Source: Trochalopteron elliotii
Lineage: Eukaryota; Chordata; Aves; Passeriformes; Leiothrichidae
Assembly: GCA_024734555.1 (NCBI GenBank)
Contig: JANPWX010000038.1
Location: 1,640,450 to 1,704,449 of the forward strand
Length of the DNA stretch: 64,000 bases
Direction of reading: 5' to 3'
In this document: positions 36,590-47,525 of the stretch, in pieces
Position numbering within the stretch: the first letter of the stretch is position 1
Layout of the letters: every line of letters begins with the position of its first letter
Notes under the pieces: model-generated
The model's database searches: none
Seen by the model: the letters and a program-made list of their open reading frames with translations, nothing else
Told to the model about the DNA's origin: nothing
Made by a program: the position numbers and the translations under genes

Positions 36590-36915
36590 AGTGTTTGACC
36601 TGGGGCAGCTTTTCTTACATCAGAGGAGAGGGTTCAGAGAGACATTACAGGAAAGGGTTGGCTCTAATAAAAACACTTCGCTGCCCAGTCCAGCACGGGG
36701 CACTCTGGCTGTCAACAGAACGATATGACAGTGATCAGATCAAACATGTAATCCGGTTAATGAGGCGTGTCACAGGAACTCGCCCAGAAACTGTGTGTGG
36801 GAGATATGGGTACTTTGTCAGGGATTAACAGAATATTAATCAAGGCAAGGTTCATTTTCATATCCCGGCGACAGAAGGATTAGGCAGCAAAAGAGTGTTA
36901 AATCTTTGAGTACCT
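36590..36915. promoter_or_regulatory. Isolated CpG-bearing block, candidate regulatory element
   Basis: About 325 bp of balanced composition in an AT-rich desert. It keeps CpGs (ACTTCGCTGCC, GCACGGGGC, AACGATATG, GGCGTGTCAC, ACTCGCCCAG, ATCCCGGCGAC) and is crowded with homeodomain-like sites (TAATCCGGTTAATG at about 36750-36763, GGATTAACAG, ATTAATCAAGG). A 77-codon plus-strand frame lies within it (36595-36828) but shows no domain or splice context. I see no LTR or LINE features. A conserved non-coding enhancer is the preferred reading; a relic of an unknown repeat or an exon is possible. Confidence 0.3.
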
Positions 36916-37435
36916 TCGAGAATGCAGGGTCTATCTTCCTTACTTTTGTTTCAAGTAAAATGAATAAATCTAAATATTCTGCAGTTAATTCTTATAATTT
37001 TACATGGTTTCCTCAGCTATCTTATGGAAACTTGGTTAAAGATCATCACAAATCCTGTTAAACTTTTCAAAGGAACACCTGCACTATGTAATTCTAAGTC
37101 AGTTTTCTTCTGTTTTCACATTTTAACCTCTTCAAGGATGGGCCATTGAATACTTTTCTCTTTTTGAAATAGCAGTGTGGAATTGCTAAATCTTGATCAA
37201 CAGTTAATGACTTCACAGTTTGTTTTTTTCTGTGGTAGTTGAAGCATCTGAAGAAAATAATGGTAACTGATTTTAAAAGCTGCAAAAATAACTTTGATAA
37301 AAAGGTATTTTTTTAACAAAATAAAATATAGTTTAAATATATCAAGGTTATTGTTGCTCAGAGGAAGGAGCTTTCTAGATAATTTTTAAAAGTCATATGA
37401 AAATATTTTGCCACTGTAATAATTTTGTTTTCCAG
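36916..37435. other. Non-coding spacer
   Basis: AT-rich sequence with no recognised repeat. The 63-codon minus-strand frame (37094-37285) is at chance level. Confidence 0.5.
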
Positions 37436-37675
37436 CTATTCATTCCATTCAGTGGTATATCAGAAATCTATAATGAAACAATACATACAGTCTCAGAGGA
37501 TGGTTTATCATTTTGGGTTTTTGTTGATAAACATAGTGAAGTTGAAATTCCAGGAACAATGGGACTTCCAACAGTGACCAGAAATGTATTCACTAAAAAT
37601 ACTAGAATTCTTAATGCAATTAAAATACATTCAAGTCAAGCTGCTAGTATTTCTAAGGCTATTTTTGTTTATTGA
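37436..37675 (+). other. Candidate exon-like open frame (weak)
   Basis: A pyrimidine-rich acceptor-like sequence, TTTTGTTTTCCAG, ends at 37435. The next 79 codons are open to a TGA at 37673-37675, beginning L-F-I-P-F-S-G. The peptide has balanced composition (E-I-Y-N-E-T, S-F-W-V-F-V-D-K) rather than the Lys/Phe bias of most chance frames here. I recognise no family and no partner exon was found. It could equally be a chance frame after a chance AG. Confidence 0.18.
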
Positions 37676-38457
37676 GACGGGGGACTGGATTCTTTTAACA
37701 TACTGAAACTCACCACACAAACACTTGGCACAGATCCTAAAGTTAGGACAGGCAAGTAGCATAAAATTTGCAAGCAACATCAAGAAAATGGCAAAGATGG
37801 TGTCATCCGTTACTTCCAGAAATGGATATGGGCTATTGGAGGTGCCCAGTAAAAGAAAGTGTATTTCCTTATTTGTAGAAACTCTACTGACTGTCTGATA
37901 AATTCCTATTGTATTTGAATTATGTGTATGAGGAGAAGGATCCCCTTATATCACTGAGATTTTTGCTCTTCTGTTTTTTTCAAGTTAGCAAGAACACTAG
38001 GCTGAGACAAATTCCCATCAGATACCTCTCTTGGATTTATTATTTGCATATTTTCTCTATTTTTAAAAGCTATACATTTTAAAATGGAACTTACAGCAAA
38101 TCTACCACAAACTTTCAGGTCAGTGGTATGCTTTGTAACTTCAACCATATATTCATATTTCTTCTTTTTCTCCATGTCTGTATTTTGCCATGCTTCTGCA
38201 GATCTTTTCCCATTCACTGTCCCTCTAGACTCAGCTCCCTAAATCAAGATTCAGGTTTAGTTTCTGTTGTAAATGTCTACTGGGTGATTTCCTTACATTA
38301 AGTATCGGAGCTACAAATTAAGCAATTGTCTAGTGAATACAGATAAATTGTGAGATTCATACTTATCCAGCTAAGATTCAACATCCAAGAAGATTAGACA
38401 AGATCCTGGGATGTGGGGGTGTGTAGCAGAGTTTTTGAGGATAGTGAATATTTGGAC
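37676..38457. other. Non-coding spacer
   Basis: No gene or repeat recognised. The left edge of the following LTR is not sharply defined and could reach back to about 38412. Confidence 0.5.
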
Positions 38458-38856
38458 TGTGAGTGAATCACCTAGCCTGGGCCTCAGATGAAGGCCTGTA
38501 AGGCCTTAGTGGCACAGGTGGAAATTCAGCTGCCAAGTCTCTGGCACAGTGAGAATTGCCCCTTAAGGTGTTAACAAGGCACAGAGAGGTTTCTAATAGA
38601 TAACATGTATAGTAAGTAGTCTGAACACCAGTAGCTGCCTTAAGAGTTTTGTCAACAATAAGTGTTTGCATTCTTTTCTCTGCTGTATGCCAATGGAGAG
38701 CTGCTGTGAATTGTAAACTATATGGAACTGTATAAAAAGTACCCATCTTAGCTGAATAAAGTAGAACGTAGCTGTTAACCATATTGGCTTGATCTGCGTT
38801 CTCTCTATACTCCGACTTCCTTTTTATCTCAGGCCAACCCTGGTAATAGGGGTGCA
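38458..38856 (+). mobile_element. LTR of an avian ERV, about 400 bp
   Basis: The element is promoter-like, with TATAAAAAG (38731-38739) followed 16 bp later by AATAAA (38755-38760). A U5-like region CTTGATCTGCGTTCTCTCTATACTCC follows, to about 38856 (GGGGTGCA). The upstream part is uniform, moderately GC-rich sequence (AAGGCCTGTAAGGCCTTAGTGG). It starts with TGTGAGTGAATC if 38458 is the true end. I could not find a convincing target-site duplication, and no primer-binding site or coding region follows, so it may be solo or truncated. The short TATA-to-poly(A) distance resembles ERVL-type LTRs. A 129-codon minus-strand frame across it (38468-38857) is an artefact. Confidence 0.6.
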
Positions 38857-38895
38857 TTTTTTAGTTTAATATTTGTTAATAAGTTAATGTTGAAT

Positions 38896-39460
38896 TGTAA
38901 GATGGTTTGTTCCTTGTACCCTTTCAGTTACTCACCTTTGGTTTCTCCCTACCCTCTCCCCCAGTTACAGTCATTTGATTGGTTGCTCCTTAGTGACAGT
39001 TATATGTCAATCATATGTTATATAACCCCCGGTCCTGTCCATCACTTAGGGGCCCCTCTCTGCATCTAGAAGATTCCAGGAGAGGCGTCGAGTGATTGGG
39101 CAGGATCCAGGCTGCCCCCTCCCACTTTGTACTGATTGGTTGTTATACATGTCTGTTATGTTGTGAGCCACTCTCCTGTTGTACCATATTGGTCCCTGGT
39201 TGAACCCTCCCCTGTGTGACACCTTCCTTTAAAAGCTGCTCCCCTGGGACAGTTCTCGTCTCTCCTGAGGCAGACGTCCCACGGTGAGGGGTCCACGCAG
39301 GATCCCAATAAACTCGTGTTGACCAAACCTCTCGAGAGTCCCTCCTTTCCTCCTTCTGCCGTTGTCTCACTGATGCTCCTGACCAGCCAAGTCCCACCAG
39401 ATTGCAGTGGTGACGGGACTGGCCAAGCTTAACAACGCAGGCACCACCACGCTGGGAAAC
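38896..39460 (+). mobile_element. Solo LTR, 565 bp, class II-like (beta)
   Basis: It is flanked by identical TTGAAT hexamers (38890-38895 and 39461-39466), a 6-bp target-site duplication. It starts with TGTAAGATGG; the other end is GGGAAAC rather than the usual CA, so the final bases may have mutated. It contains repeated inverted CCAAT boxes (ATTGG near 38978, 39095, 39135 and 39190), a TTTAAAAG TATA-like box near 39230 and AATAAA (39307-39312). The long U5 of about 135 bp recalls betaretroviruses. It lies only ~40 bp downstream of an unrelated LTR. Neither has internal retroviral sequence. The 60-codon plus-strand and 84-codon minus-strand frames inside are not genes. Confidence 0.75.
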
Positions 39461-39466
39461 TTGAAT

Positions 39467-42400
39467 ATATTTCTGAAATCACAGTCTTAGCATCATGACT
39501 TGTTGTCCAGCTGCCTTTGCCTACATTTTGAACCATTTTACTATGTACCTGCTTCTTCCTAACTATATTTTGTGGCCAGAAAATTAAAACTTTTTTTTTA
39601 AACTTCTTTGGTAATGAATTAACTGGCAAATGCAATGTTTGCAGGACACCAGTAATGGCAAAATACACAATCAGATGGACTTGCTTGTAACTGCATAAGA
39701 CATAGCATAAGGAAATTAAATGTAATCATATTGCCAACTATGTAAGTGTGTGAAAATTGAACTACTTTATAAAATATGGTGGAGAATTCTTAGGGACAGA
39801 AAAACATTCCCATATACCCCATTTCAACTATTAAAGAGCTTTTCTCCAGTTAGTTTCTTTTAAACTAATATGAAATCAAATAAAACTGAAACTAAAGGCA
39901 AAAAAACCCCATTTTTTGAAGAAAAATATTTTTTAAAGATGTTGCATAATCATCAAATTTAATTTAATTTTTCTACAACATTTGAAGCTTATTTCAGAAT
40001 TCTCCTTTTCATATATTAGAATTTCTATCCTAAATAATTGCTCACAGTCATTTTCAAAGACACTCAAAGCCTTTTTACAGGATTTCAGAGAAGTGTTGCT
40101 GAGTAACTGATGTTTGATGCTGATCAGGCTTCCAAGCAGCTGGCTAGATCCAGCTAACCTGAATTCGTTTAACAATATTGGTGGGCTTTGTGTTGCCAGC
40201 TGGTTAGATACCAACAATATTTTCCAGGTTAATTTAATTTAATTTCATCAATATTTTTACCTGCTGTTAAAGATACCTTTTACCACCATCATTTGTTATA
40301 TTAATTACAACACTTTTAGGGCTGCCCTGTACTGCTTACTTGTGTTCCCAGTGATGGATTATTTTTAATTTTATTTCTTTGGATGGAATAGATCTAGATG
40401 AAGAGGTAAATTATGATTTGTATATCTTGTTAAGAAATAGCTATACTGCCTTGTGAATCAGCTAAGTAGACTGTAACAGCTTCATGATAAAACTGAGAGA
40501 TTAAGAAGCAGTTTGGAAGTAAAAGCTGATGCATGGTCATCTATAAATGTATGAAATAAATTCCTAAATACTGCCGGTTGTAATATGAATACATTTGAAG
40601 GATAAGCTCATATAAAGATACTAATAAAGAACATGTCCCAGTGGGTACATTTAAGAATTATCACTGAAATGTAAAGAAATTGAAAAGGAAAAGAAATTTA
40701 GAAGAAAATGGCTTGGAACTCTCTGTGGTTTTGTAATTTTATTTATTATTCTACTGCATTTTATTTTGCAACTTATTTTTTGATCTTTCACTATTCTTGT
40801 TTTGAACCAGTAAGCAACTGATATATGCAAGCATCTCTGACATTTTACCCACCTTATTTGTACTTTTTTTTCCAATCTGGGACTTCTCTCTTTAATTTTT
40901 AGGCAAAGAATGCTGCCTTTTCTGCCATGCTCTTCTGTAACTGTTTTCTGGTGTCAGTGTTGCTCAGATGCCTCTCTAGGATCCATGTTCAGTCTAATCC
41001 AGTGACTGGCAGACTCTCATGCAGATCCTGCAGCTGCATATACTTATGTCACCCTAAATTCTGGGAGTTATAAAGAAAATAAGATATTTCTGCCAGTCAC
41101 ACAGAGGGCTTGTTTGTTTTTGATCAAGTGCAGAATAAGTAAGGCAACAGAACTAAATAACTTGAGAAAAATAAGTATCAATGAGGTGACATAGTGGATG
41201 TCCCTAAGGAGTGTAAGGGAGGGCCATTACAGAATTAATTTGAGTTAAAGCTGAATTTTCTAAATAATCATCCCAAATTCATTCTCCCAGATCCTTAAGT
41301 TGTTTTCAGGTGTAACAAGCAAATACAGTAGCAATTAAAAGGGACAGATAGAGTATTGCTTATGGAGAAGGAGGAAGGATCCAAAACATGTCGTTATTTA
41401 TTTGGATCACAGAGGGTGAGTATGCATATCTCTGTAAACTTATCAGAAATTTTTCTTAGAGAAGGTCTGCAGAGGAAACACAACAGTCCTCTGGCTCCCT
41501 ACTGTTTGCATCTGTGAGCCCAGAGAAACCAAACTAATCATACAAATTACCCTGACTAGCTCTCTGCCTTTTTTTCTCTGTGACTACATACATGGCAGAA
41601 TAACAAGGTTTGAAATCAGCAGTCAAAAATGCCTAGGGAAATGTCCCTTAAGTGCCAAGAGGAAAATATTGTATTTGTCATTGCTGACGACTGCTGCCAC
41701 TGCGAAATGTCCAAACTGGCTGCTCCTCATTACCTGCAATAGCTTCTGCACATTGAAAAGTACAGTCCATCCTTCAAAGGACAAAAATCCACTGGAAAAG
41801 AGTAGGTGGAATACTTTATCAAAAAGACCTGGTTGTATTTTTTGAAGGTATTCCATTAAGTTGTCTTTCCAGACAATAGAAGTCCTACAGATTCTTTTGG
41901 CATAATTTTAAGTATCTACCTTTGGATTCAGGGAGAAAAAAGTTATAGGTATGTTATTTCAGGAAGGCACACTGAGCTAAATTCTTCAAAAAGAGGAACT
42001 GAGATAGGCTGTGTTTACAGGCAGTTGTATTCCCCATTGTTTCACAAAACCCCATATACAGTTCTGAAGAAATGTGACTCTGTGGTTCTAGCTGGGCAAC
42101 ACTCTGGAACACAGATTTGGCTAACTTGGTGCAACAATGGCTATGGCGCCAGGCACACTTTGCCTTGCTATTGGTTATAAAATGTAGGTAATTTTAAGAA
42201 TGTAGGTATTGATAATAACAGAAAAAACACTTTTCTGCTTGTTGTTGCTACCATTTTCTTTATGCTCTCTCTGTTCAGCATTAACCACAGAATGGTGGTT
42301 GCCCTGAGACATTCATTTGGTCTCAACTCTACTGTACCGCTAAGAGACCATCTAAATTTTGGGTTTTGCTACTAATTCCTGAGCAAAAACACATGAGATT

Positions 42401-44625
42401 TTGTTCTTCACAACCTAGAAGAGCCTTAGATTGTGACCAGTGTTTCTTCACCTTTCTGCCAGTCATTTCACTGCTTTAGTGGTCGTTGTTTGGTGTGTTT
42501 GAAGGGTTGCTTCCCCAGTGGAGGAGAAGAGAATGTACTCATGGTGCCCAAGTAGGGAGGGAAACATTGTAGTCACACTGCCCAGTTTGATGCTAATGGC
42601 ATCAGCTTTTAGGGCTGGAGGAGAGGAGTCTAGGATGGGTGGAAATTACAGGAGGAAGAGAACAATATTCAAGTAGTTTATCAGTAGAGATGTCTGCTAT
42701 TTGGCTGTAGACACTATAACTTTGAGCACTCTGAATGGGTGTGATGGACTAGAGAGACATTGGCAAATCCAGTCTGACATTAGCTACAATAATTGCCAGG
42801 CCTGTGTAACCTAGGGCTCTCATTTATCCTCATTTCCTCCTTGGCATTTATTTTTCAATGGAAATGACCTGATATTATTTTCATGGTAACATCATATTGT
42901 GCACATTTATACTGCATACTGCCTCATGGTAATATTATGTTACATTATTGTATGTCACAGTAACATCCAGAACAGCAATAATAAACTACCCAGAATTCAA
43001 ACAATTTGCTGAAGCAACCTCACATTTTCTCAGTTGGTTCTGACTGAGTTGATTCTGACCTTGCACTTTCAAGAAGTGAAGTATTTTGGATCTCAAAATT
43101 TTAGAATTGCCATATAATGCTTGTGGTGGGGACTGGTGTGGTGAGGTACAGAAATTCATACAGCAAGAAGGGAACTGGTAAGACTTGTCCTTGACCCTGG
43201 GCTTTAAAATTTTAGCACTTATATAAAGCTGAACCACTTTGAATGCAGCACCAGCATATGAGAAACTCAGAGGACAATGAAAGAGGCTCTTGGGCAATGT
43301 ATTGTAGATAAATACATTTATCATAGTAAGGATGAGGTGTTTGTGTTTTATACTTGTAATTGTCCTTCTTCTTTAAGGAAATGGCTTTGAAGGAGGCATT
43401 TAATTATATTTTACAGTCATCCATTTTGGCAGTGGAAATAACAGTTATAGTCTTTAAGCATCATATTTCATTAAAATGCAGATGACTATTGTATTATTGC
43501 AAATCAGTTTGTCTCTATTCATTGCTCACAGGAAAAAAGAAATAAACAAGAAGAAAAATATTATGTCCTTATATACAGCTCAGGAGTTTAATTTCTAAAT
43601 GACTTTTTTACATGGTTTTTGTATCCATTTTAAGGAGAGTGTTGAGGTATAATTTTATATATTTGTTTTGTCTTTTCTCTCATAGTTTTCACAAAATTTA
43701 CAAGGAGCAGAAACTCAGTGAGGGGTAGCACTTGCTGGGACTTTTTGCTGTAGTCTGTGTTCACACAGATGTTATGATAAGTACAATGACATTTGGGTTT
43801 GTGACACACAGGCTGAATTCTGGGCTGTTCTAAAGAACTGGTTCTCTCTCTGATCTCTGCCTTGCACAATAATTTTCAGTTTGGTGAAATGCCATGCAGG
43901 AGGAACAGACTGCTGCCTTAATCTGTATAATTCTCTTCACAAATTATCTGATCCAGATTGTTGAAATGAATAGAAATATCTTAAAGGTAATTAGATCAAT
44001 GGTATATTTTCCGGAATTGTCCTGTAGCTTTGCTGGTGCCATCAGATCTGATAGCACATCCACTTCTTCTGTAACAGATAACAGAGAAATGTAGTTCTTC
44101 TACTCTCATTGGAACTTATTTGAGTCTTATCTGCATTGCTGAACAGGGATCTCTGTGAATTTGGAGTGAACTGTAATGAAAATTATTTGCATGACTTGTA
44201 TTTCTTAGTATTTTTCAATGAGAAAAAACTAGATTGAATTTGACCTGTTATCAAATTAGATTGTTTTGACCTGATGCTCTGTTCATCTGTCATCTATTTT
44301 ATTATTGCTTTAGAATACTGATAGATTCATTTGGTCCATGATAATGTGTACCATCATTTTAATAATGTTTCCTGTTAATTTGAATAACTCCATGCAAAAT
44401 ACATGCAGGCTGGAATTTTGAAGGCTGATCTTTGGCTTGAAACTTTAAAATTCCACAGTTCTCTCCTGAACATAAAAGTTCCATGTTTTTTCCTTTAACT
44501 TTTCCCCAGCTCCTCACCCCATACTCCCAATCTCTAATACCTCCCTTATATAAGGAGATAACTTTTACCTTTGAGATTCACAGAACCAGCAAACAACTAA
44601 GCCTCCAAATTTAGAACTGATCCCA
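39467..44625. other. Non-coding DNA without recognised genes
   Basis: Five kilobases without a recognised retroelement. Frames up to 112 codons (42986-43324, minus) have no domain. A TTTAATTTAATTTAAT-like run occurs at 40230-40245. The patch 42080-42170 is slightly CpG-richer (GGCTATGGCGCCAGGC) but unassigned. Confidence 0.5.
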
Positions 44626-45150
44626 TTATCCTGGTTTCATCTGGAATAGAGTTAATTTTCTTTCTAGTACCTCACTGAGTGCTGTGCTTTGCTTTAGCAT
44701 GAGAATAATATTGATAACACACTGATTTTTTTGCTGTTGCTGAGTAGCATTAAGTCAAGGACCTTTTCCCTTCCCATGCTGCCCTGCCAGTGAGGAGGCC
44801 GTGAGTGCACAAGAAACCAGGATGGCTGGACCAAACTGATCAAAGGGATATTCCATACCATATGGTGTCATGCTGAATAAAAGAAATGGGGTAGGGGGTA
44901 GGGAGTGGTGGCCCACTGCTCAGAAACCAGCTGGGCATCAGTCAGTGACTGGTAAGCATCTGCATGGTGCATTATTTGTTTTTTTACATTTTTTAATCAC
45001 TATTATTATTTTCTCTTTATTTTCTGTCCTATTAAAATGTCTTTATCTCAATCCAAAAATTTTGGTTTTTTTTTGCCTATTCTCTCCCCCACCCCACTGG
45101 GTTAGAGTGGGCAAATGGTTGTGTGGTATTTGGCTGACTGATTAAACAAA
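44626..45150 (+). mobile_element. ERVL-type LTR, near full length
   Basis: It matches the avian ERVL-type LTR along almost its whole length in sense orientation. It begins near TGGTTTCATCTGGAATAGAG and runs through AGAGTTAATTTTCTTTCTAG, TTGATAACACACTGAT and GCTGTTGCTGAGTAGC. It continues with AAAGGGATATTCCATACC, the ATATGGTGTCATGCTGAATA promoter region (TATA decayed to GAATAAAAG), ATTAAA (45031-45036), CTTTATCTCAATCC and a terminal GACTGATTAAACA. The terminal bases at both ends are mutated and no target-site duplication is evident. The internal block GGCATCAGTCAGTGACTGG is shared with the copy at 29.2 kb. The 91-codon frame 44870-45145 is not a gene. Confidence 0.78.
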
Positions 45151-46617
45151 AAGACCTCTTTCCCTAGTCCTTTAAAGCAAATCACTCTCATAATTGTACT
45201 GGTGCACAGCTAGCAGGAGTAGAAGCATACACTGTCAAACCATCTGAATAGGAGATATGACAGGAAGCAAGCTTGAAAACTTCACTGATCACTGACAACT
45301 GTCCTACAGATCAGTGGATTTCAGTCTGCGATCCACAGACTCCAGGGATTTACCCATTCTTTTAAATGACTCGCAAAATTGACCGAGAGGAATAATTTAA
45401 TCCGTGCAGACACAGCAGTCTGCATAAGATGAACTTTCAAAACCTAACTCTCCTACATCAAAAAATTCAGAACCATGAATCACAGAAAGGTTGAAAATGG
45501 CTCTATACATAATAGATTATAAATAATAGTTTACATGTTGAAGACTGTGAGAGGTATATTAAGTGAGGAACTTTTTACCCCTTACTTTCATTTAGTATTA
45601 ATTTCCATTCAGGTGATACTAGAATTGCAGTGAGAGTTACTATTTATGTAGGATTTCAGTGGGTAATCTTTCAGAATCTGTTCCTTGGCTTTAATTTTTC
45701 AGTCCTGCATATGGTGCAGAACAGATTCTAAATTGATGTCTCAGTCTTGAAACGCTTTAAACCTGAATTGCAGCATACACTGTATCATTTGGAAGGTGTG
45801 GCAATACATTTAGTAGTAGGCAGCAGGTGTTGTTAAAAATGTGGTTTTCACTTTTGAAGGTTGAAAATAAAGTCTGAGATACACAGCTGACAGCTGATGA
45901 TTACTTCTGGGAAGCCACAGAGATTCAGGGATTTTGCTAATTTTGGCAAACAGCTCATAGCAGGTAATTTATATAAAATTCTACCTCCTTTTGTTCGTTA
46001 ATATCCCAATTCCCTAAGATCATTCTTTAACAAAAATGCTCAAGTGTTTGCTAAATGCACCAAAAAAATTAAACAATTAAGGTCTTATTCAAAGCCTTCT
46101 GTAGTTCATAAAAGTAATTCAATTACTTTAGTATGTCTTGAATATAATGCAATTGTCAGCATAATTATCTGTGTATAGTCTTATTTTAAGTCAGCCAGTC
46201 TCTTGATACACATCCATTTTTTCATACTGTGGAGGAAGAAATTCAGACTCATCACAAATAATTTTCCCAGTAATTATTTATCTCTAAAAGAAAATTGAGC
46301 ATTTTTGCCCCCATTGTGGTGCTAAGAAGTGACAATGTTAGGTAGACCTAGAAGTCATGTGGTACATCATTGTTCTCTGACTGAAGGGGCATAAAAGTCC
46401 AAAGGTTCATATTTGCAAATTCAAATTTAACATTTGTGGCTGTTCTTTATGATACTCTTAACATTTGCTGTGTCTGCAAGTCTAGTAAATTCAGACCAAA
46501 ACAAGAGAGCAAAAGTGAAACAATCTGAACCAAATGGGACAGGAAATATCTTTCAAACTGTACCAACATGATTGGCTTTAAAAACACTTTCTTTCTGGCA
46601 GTTCCATTGCTGTTCAT
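45151..46617. other. Non-coding spacer
   Basis: No gene or recognised repeat. Composition is AT-rich with scattered T/A runs. Confidence 0.5.
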
Positions 46618-47525
46618 AATCATACAATATGGAATTGTTAAGGTTAGAAAAGACCTCCAAGTTCACTTAGCTCAACTTTAACCCAGGATCACACTGTTCA
46701 CCACTAAACCCTGTCCCTAAATGCCATAACCACACAACTTTTGAATACTTCCAGGGATGGTTTTACCACCATTTCCCTGGAGAGACAGTTCCAATGCCCG
46801 ACCACTCTTTCAGTGAAGAAATTTTCCCTAATATCCAACTTGAACTTCCCCTAGTGCAACTGGAGACCATTTCCTTTTGTCCTACCAGCTTGTTACTTGG
46901 GAAAAGAAAGTGACCCCCTCCTTCCTTTTATGTTGTTGTAGATAGTGATAAGGTCCCCCCTGAATCTCTTTTTCTCTGGACCAAGTAAGTAAGCAGCCCT
47001 ATCTGCTGCTCCTAATAAGACTTGGTCTCCAGACATTTAATCAGCCTCAGTGCCATTTCTCTGGCCTCACTCCCACACCTGAATGTCCTTCTTTTAATGA
47101 GGGACCCAGAACTGAATGCAGGATTCAAGATGCAGCCTCACCTGTGGGAAGTACAGGGGGATGATCACAGATTCTGCTGGCCACACTATTTCCTTTACAA
47201 ACTCTCTTGGCCTCCTGGACACATGCTGACTCATGTTCAGCCCTCTCTGCAGGGCCATTTTCCAGCCACTCTTCTCCCAGCACAGGACTGTTGTGACAGA
47301 AGTGTAGGACCACCACCTTGGCCTTGTTGAACCTCATGCCTTTGGCCTTAGCCCATTGACCCAGTCTGTCCAGATCCCTCCTACACTCCAGCAGATCAGC
47401 AATACCATGCAACTTAGTGTTTGTTGTCTATGAAGTTACTGAGGTAAGTATCCACTCATCCAGATTATCAATAAAGATATTAAACAGGACTGACCACCAT
47501 ATGGAACACAGCTAGATGATTTTGA
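46618..47525 (-). mobile_element. CR1 LINE fragment with decayed RT end, about 0.9 kb
   Basis: Reverse-oriented CR1. The plus strand starts with a decayed terminal repeat (CATACAATATGGAATTG), then AGAAAAGACCTCCAAG, TCCCTAAATGCC, CCCTGGAGAGACAGTTCC and CTTTTTCTCTGGACC. The minus-strand frame at 47125-47412 has the ending of the CR1 reverse-transcriptase protein: D-L-L-E-C-R-R-D-L-D-R-L, M-R-F-N-K-A-K, V-L-H-F. The open frame loses the family sequence after E-E-W-L-E-N-G-P-A-E, so it is inactive. The 5' end fades near 47525, past TCATCCAGATTATCAATAAA, the typical D-N-L-D-E region. Confidence 0.9.

Noticed and set aside
38409..38870. TTTT on both sides as target-site duplication of the 38.46-kb LTR
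   Set aside because: Homopolymer T in AT-rich DNA is uninformative.
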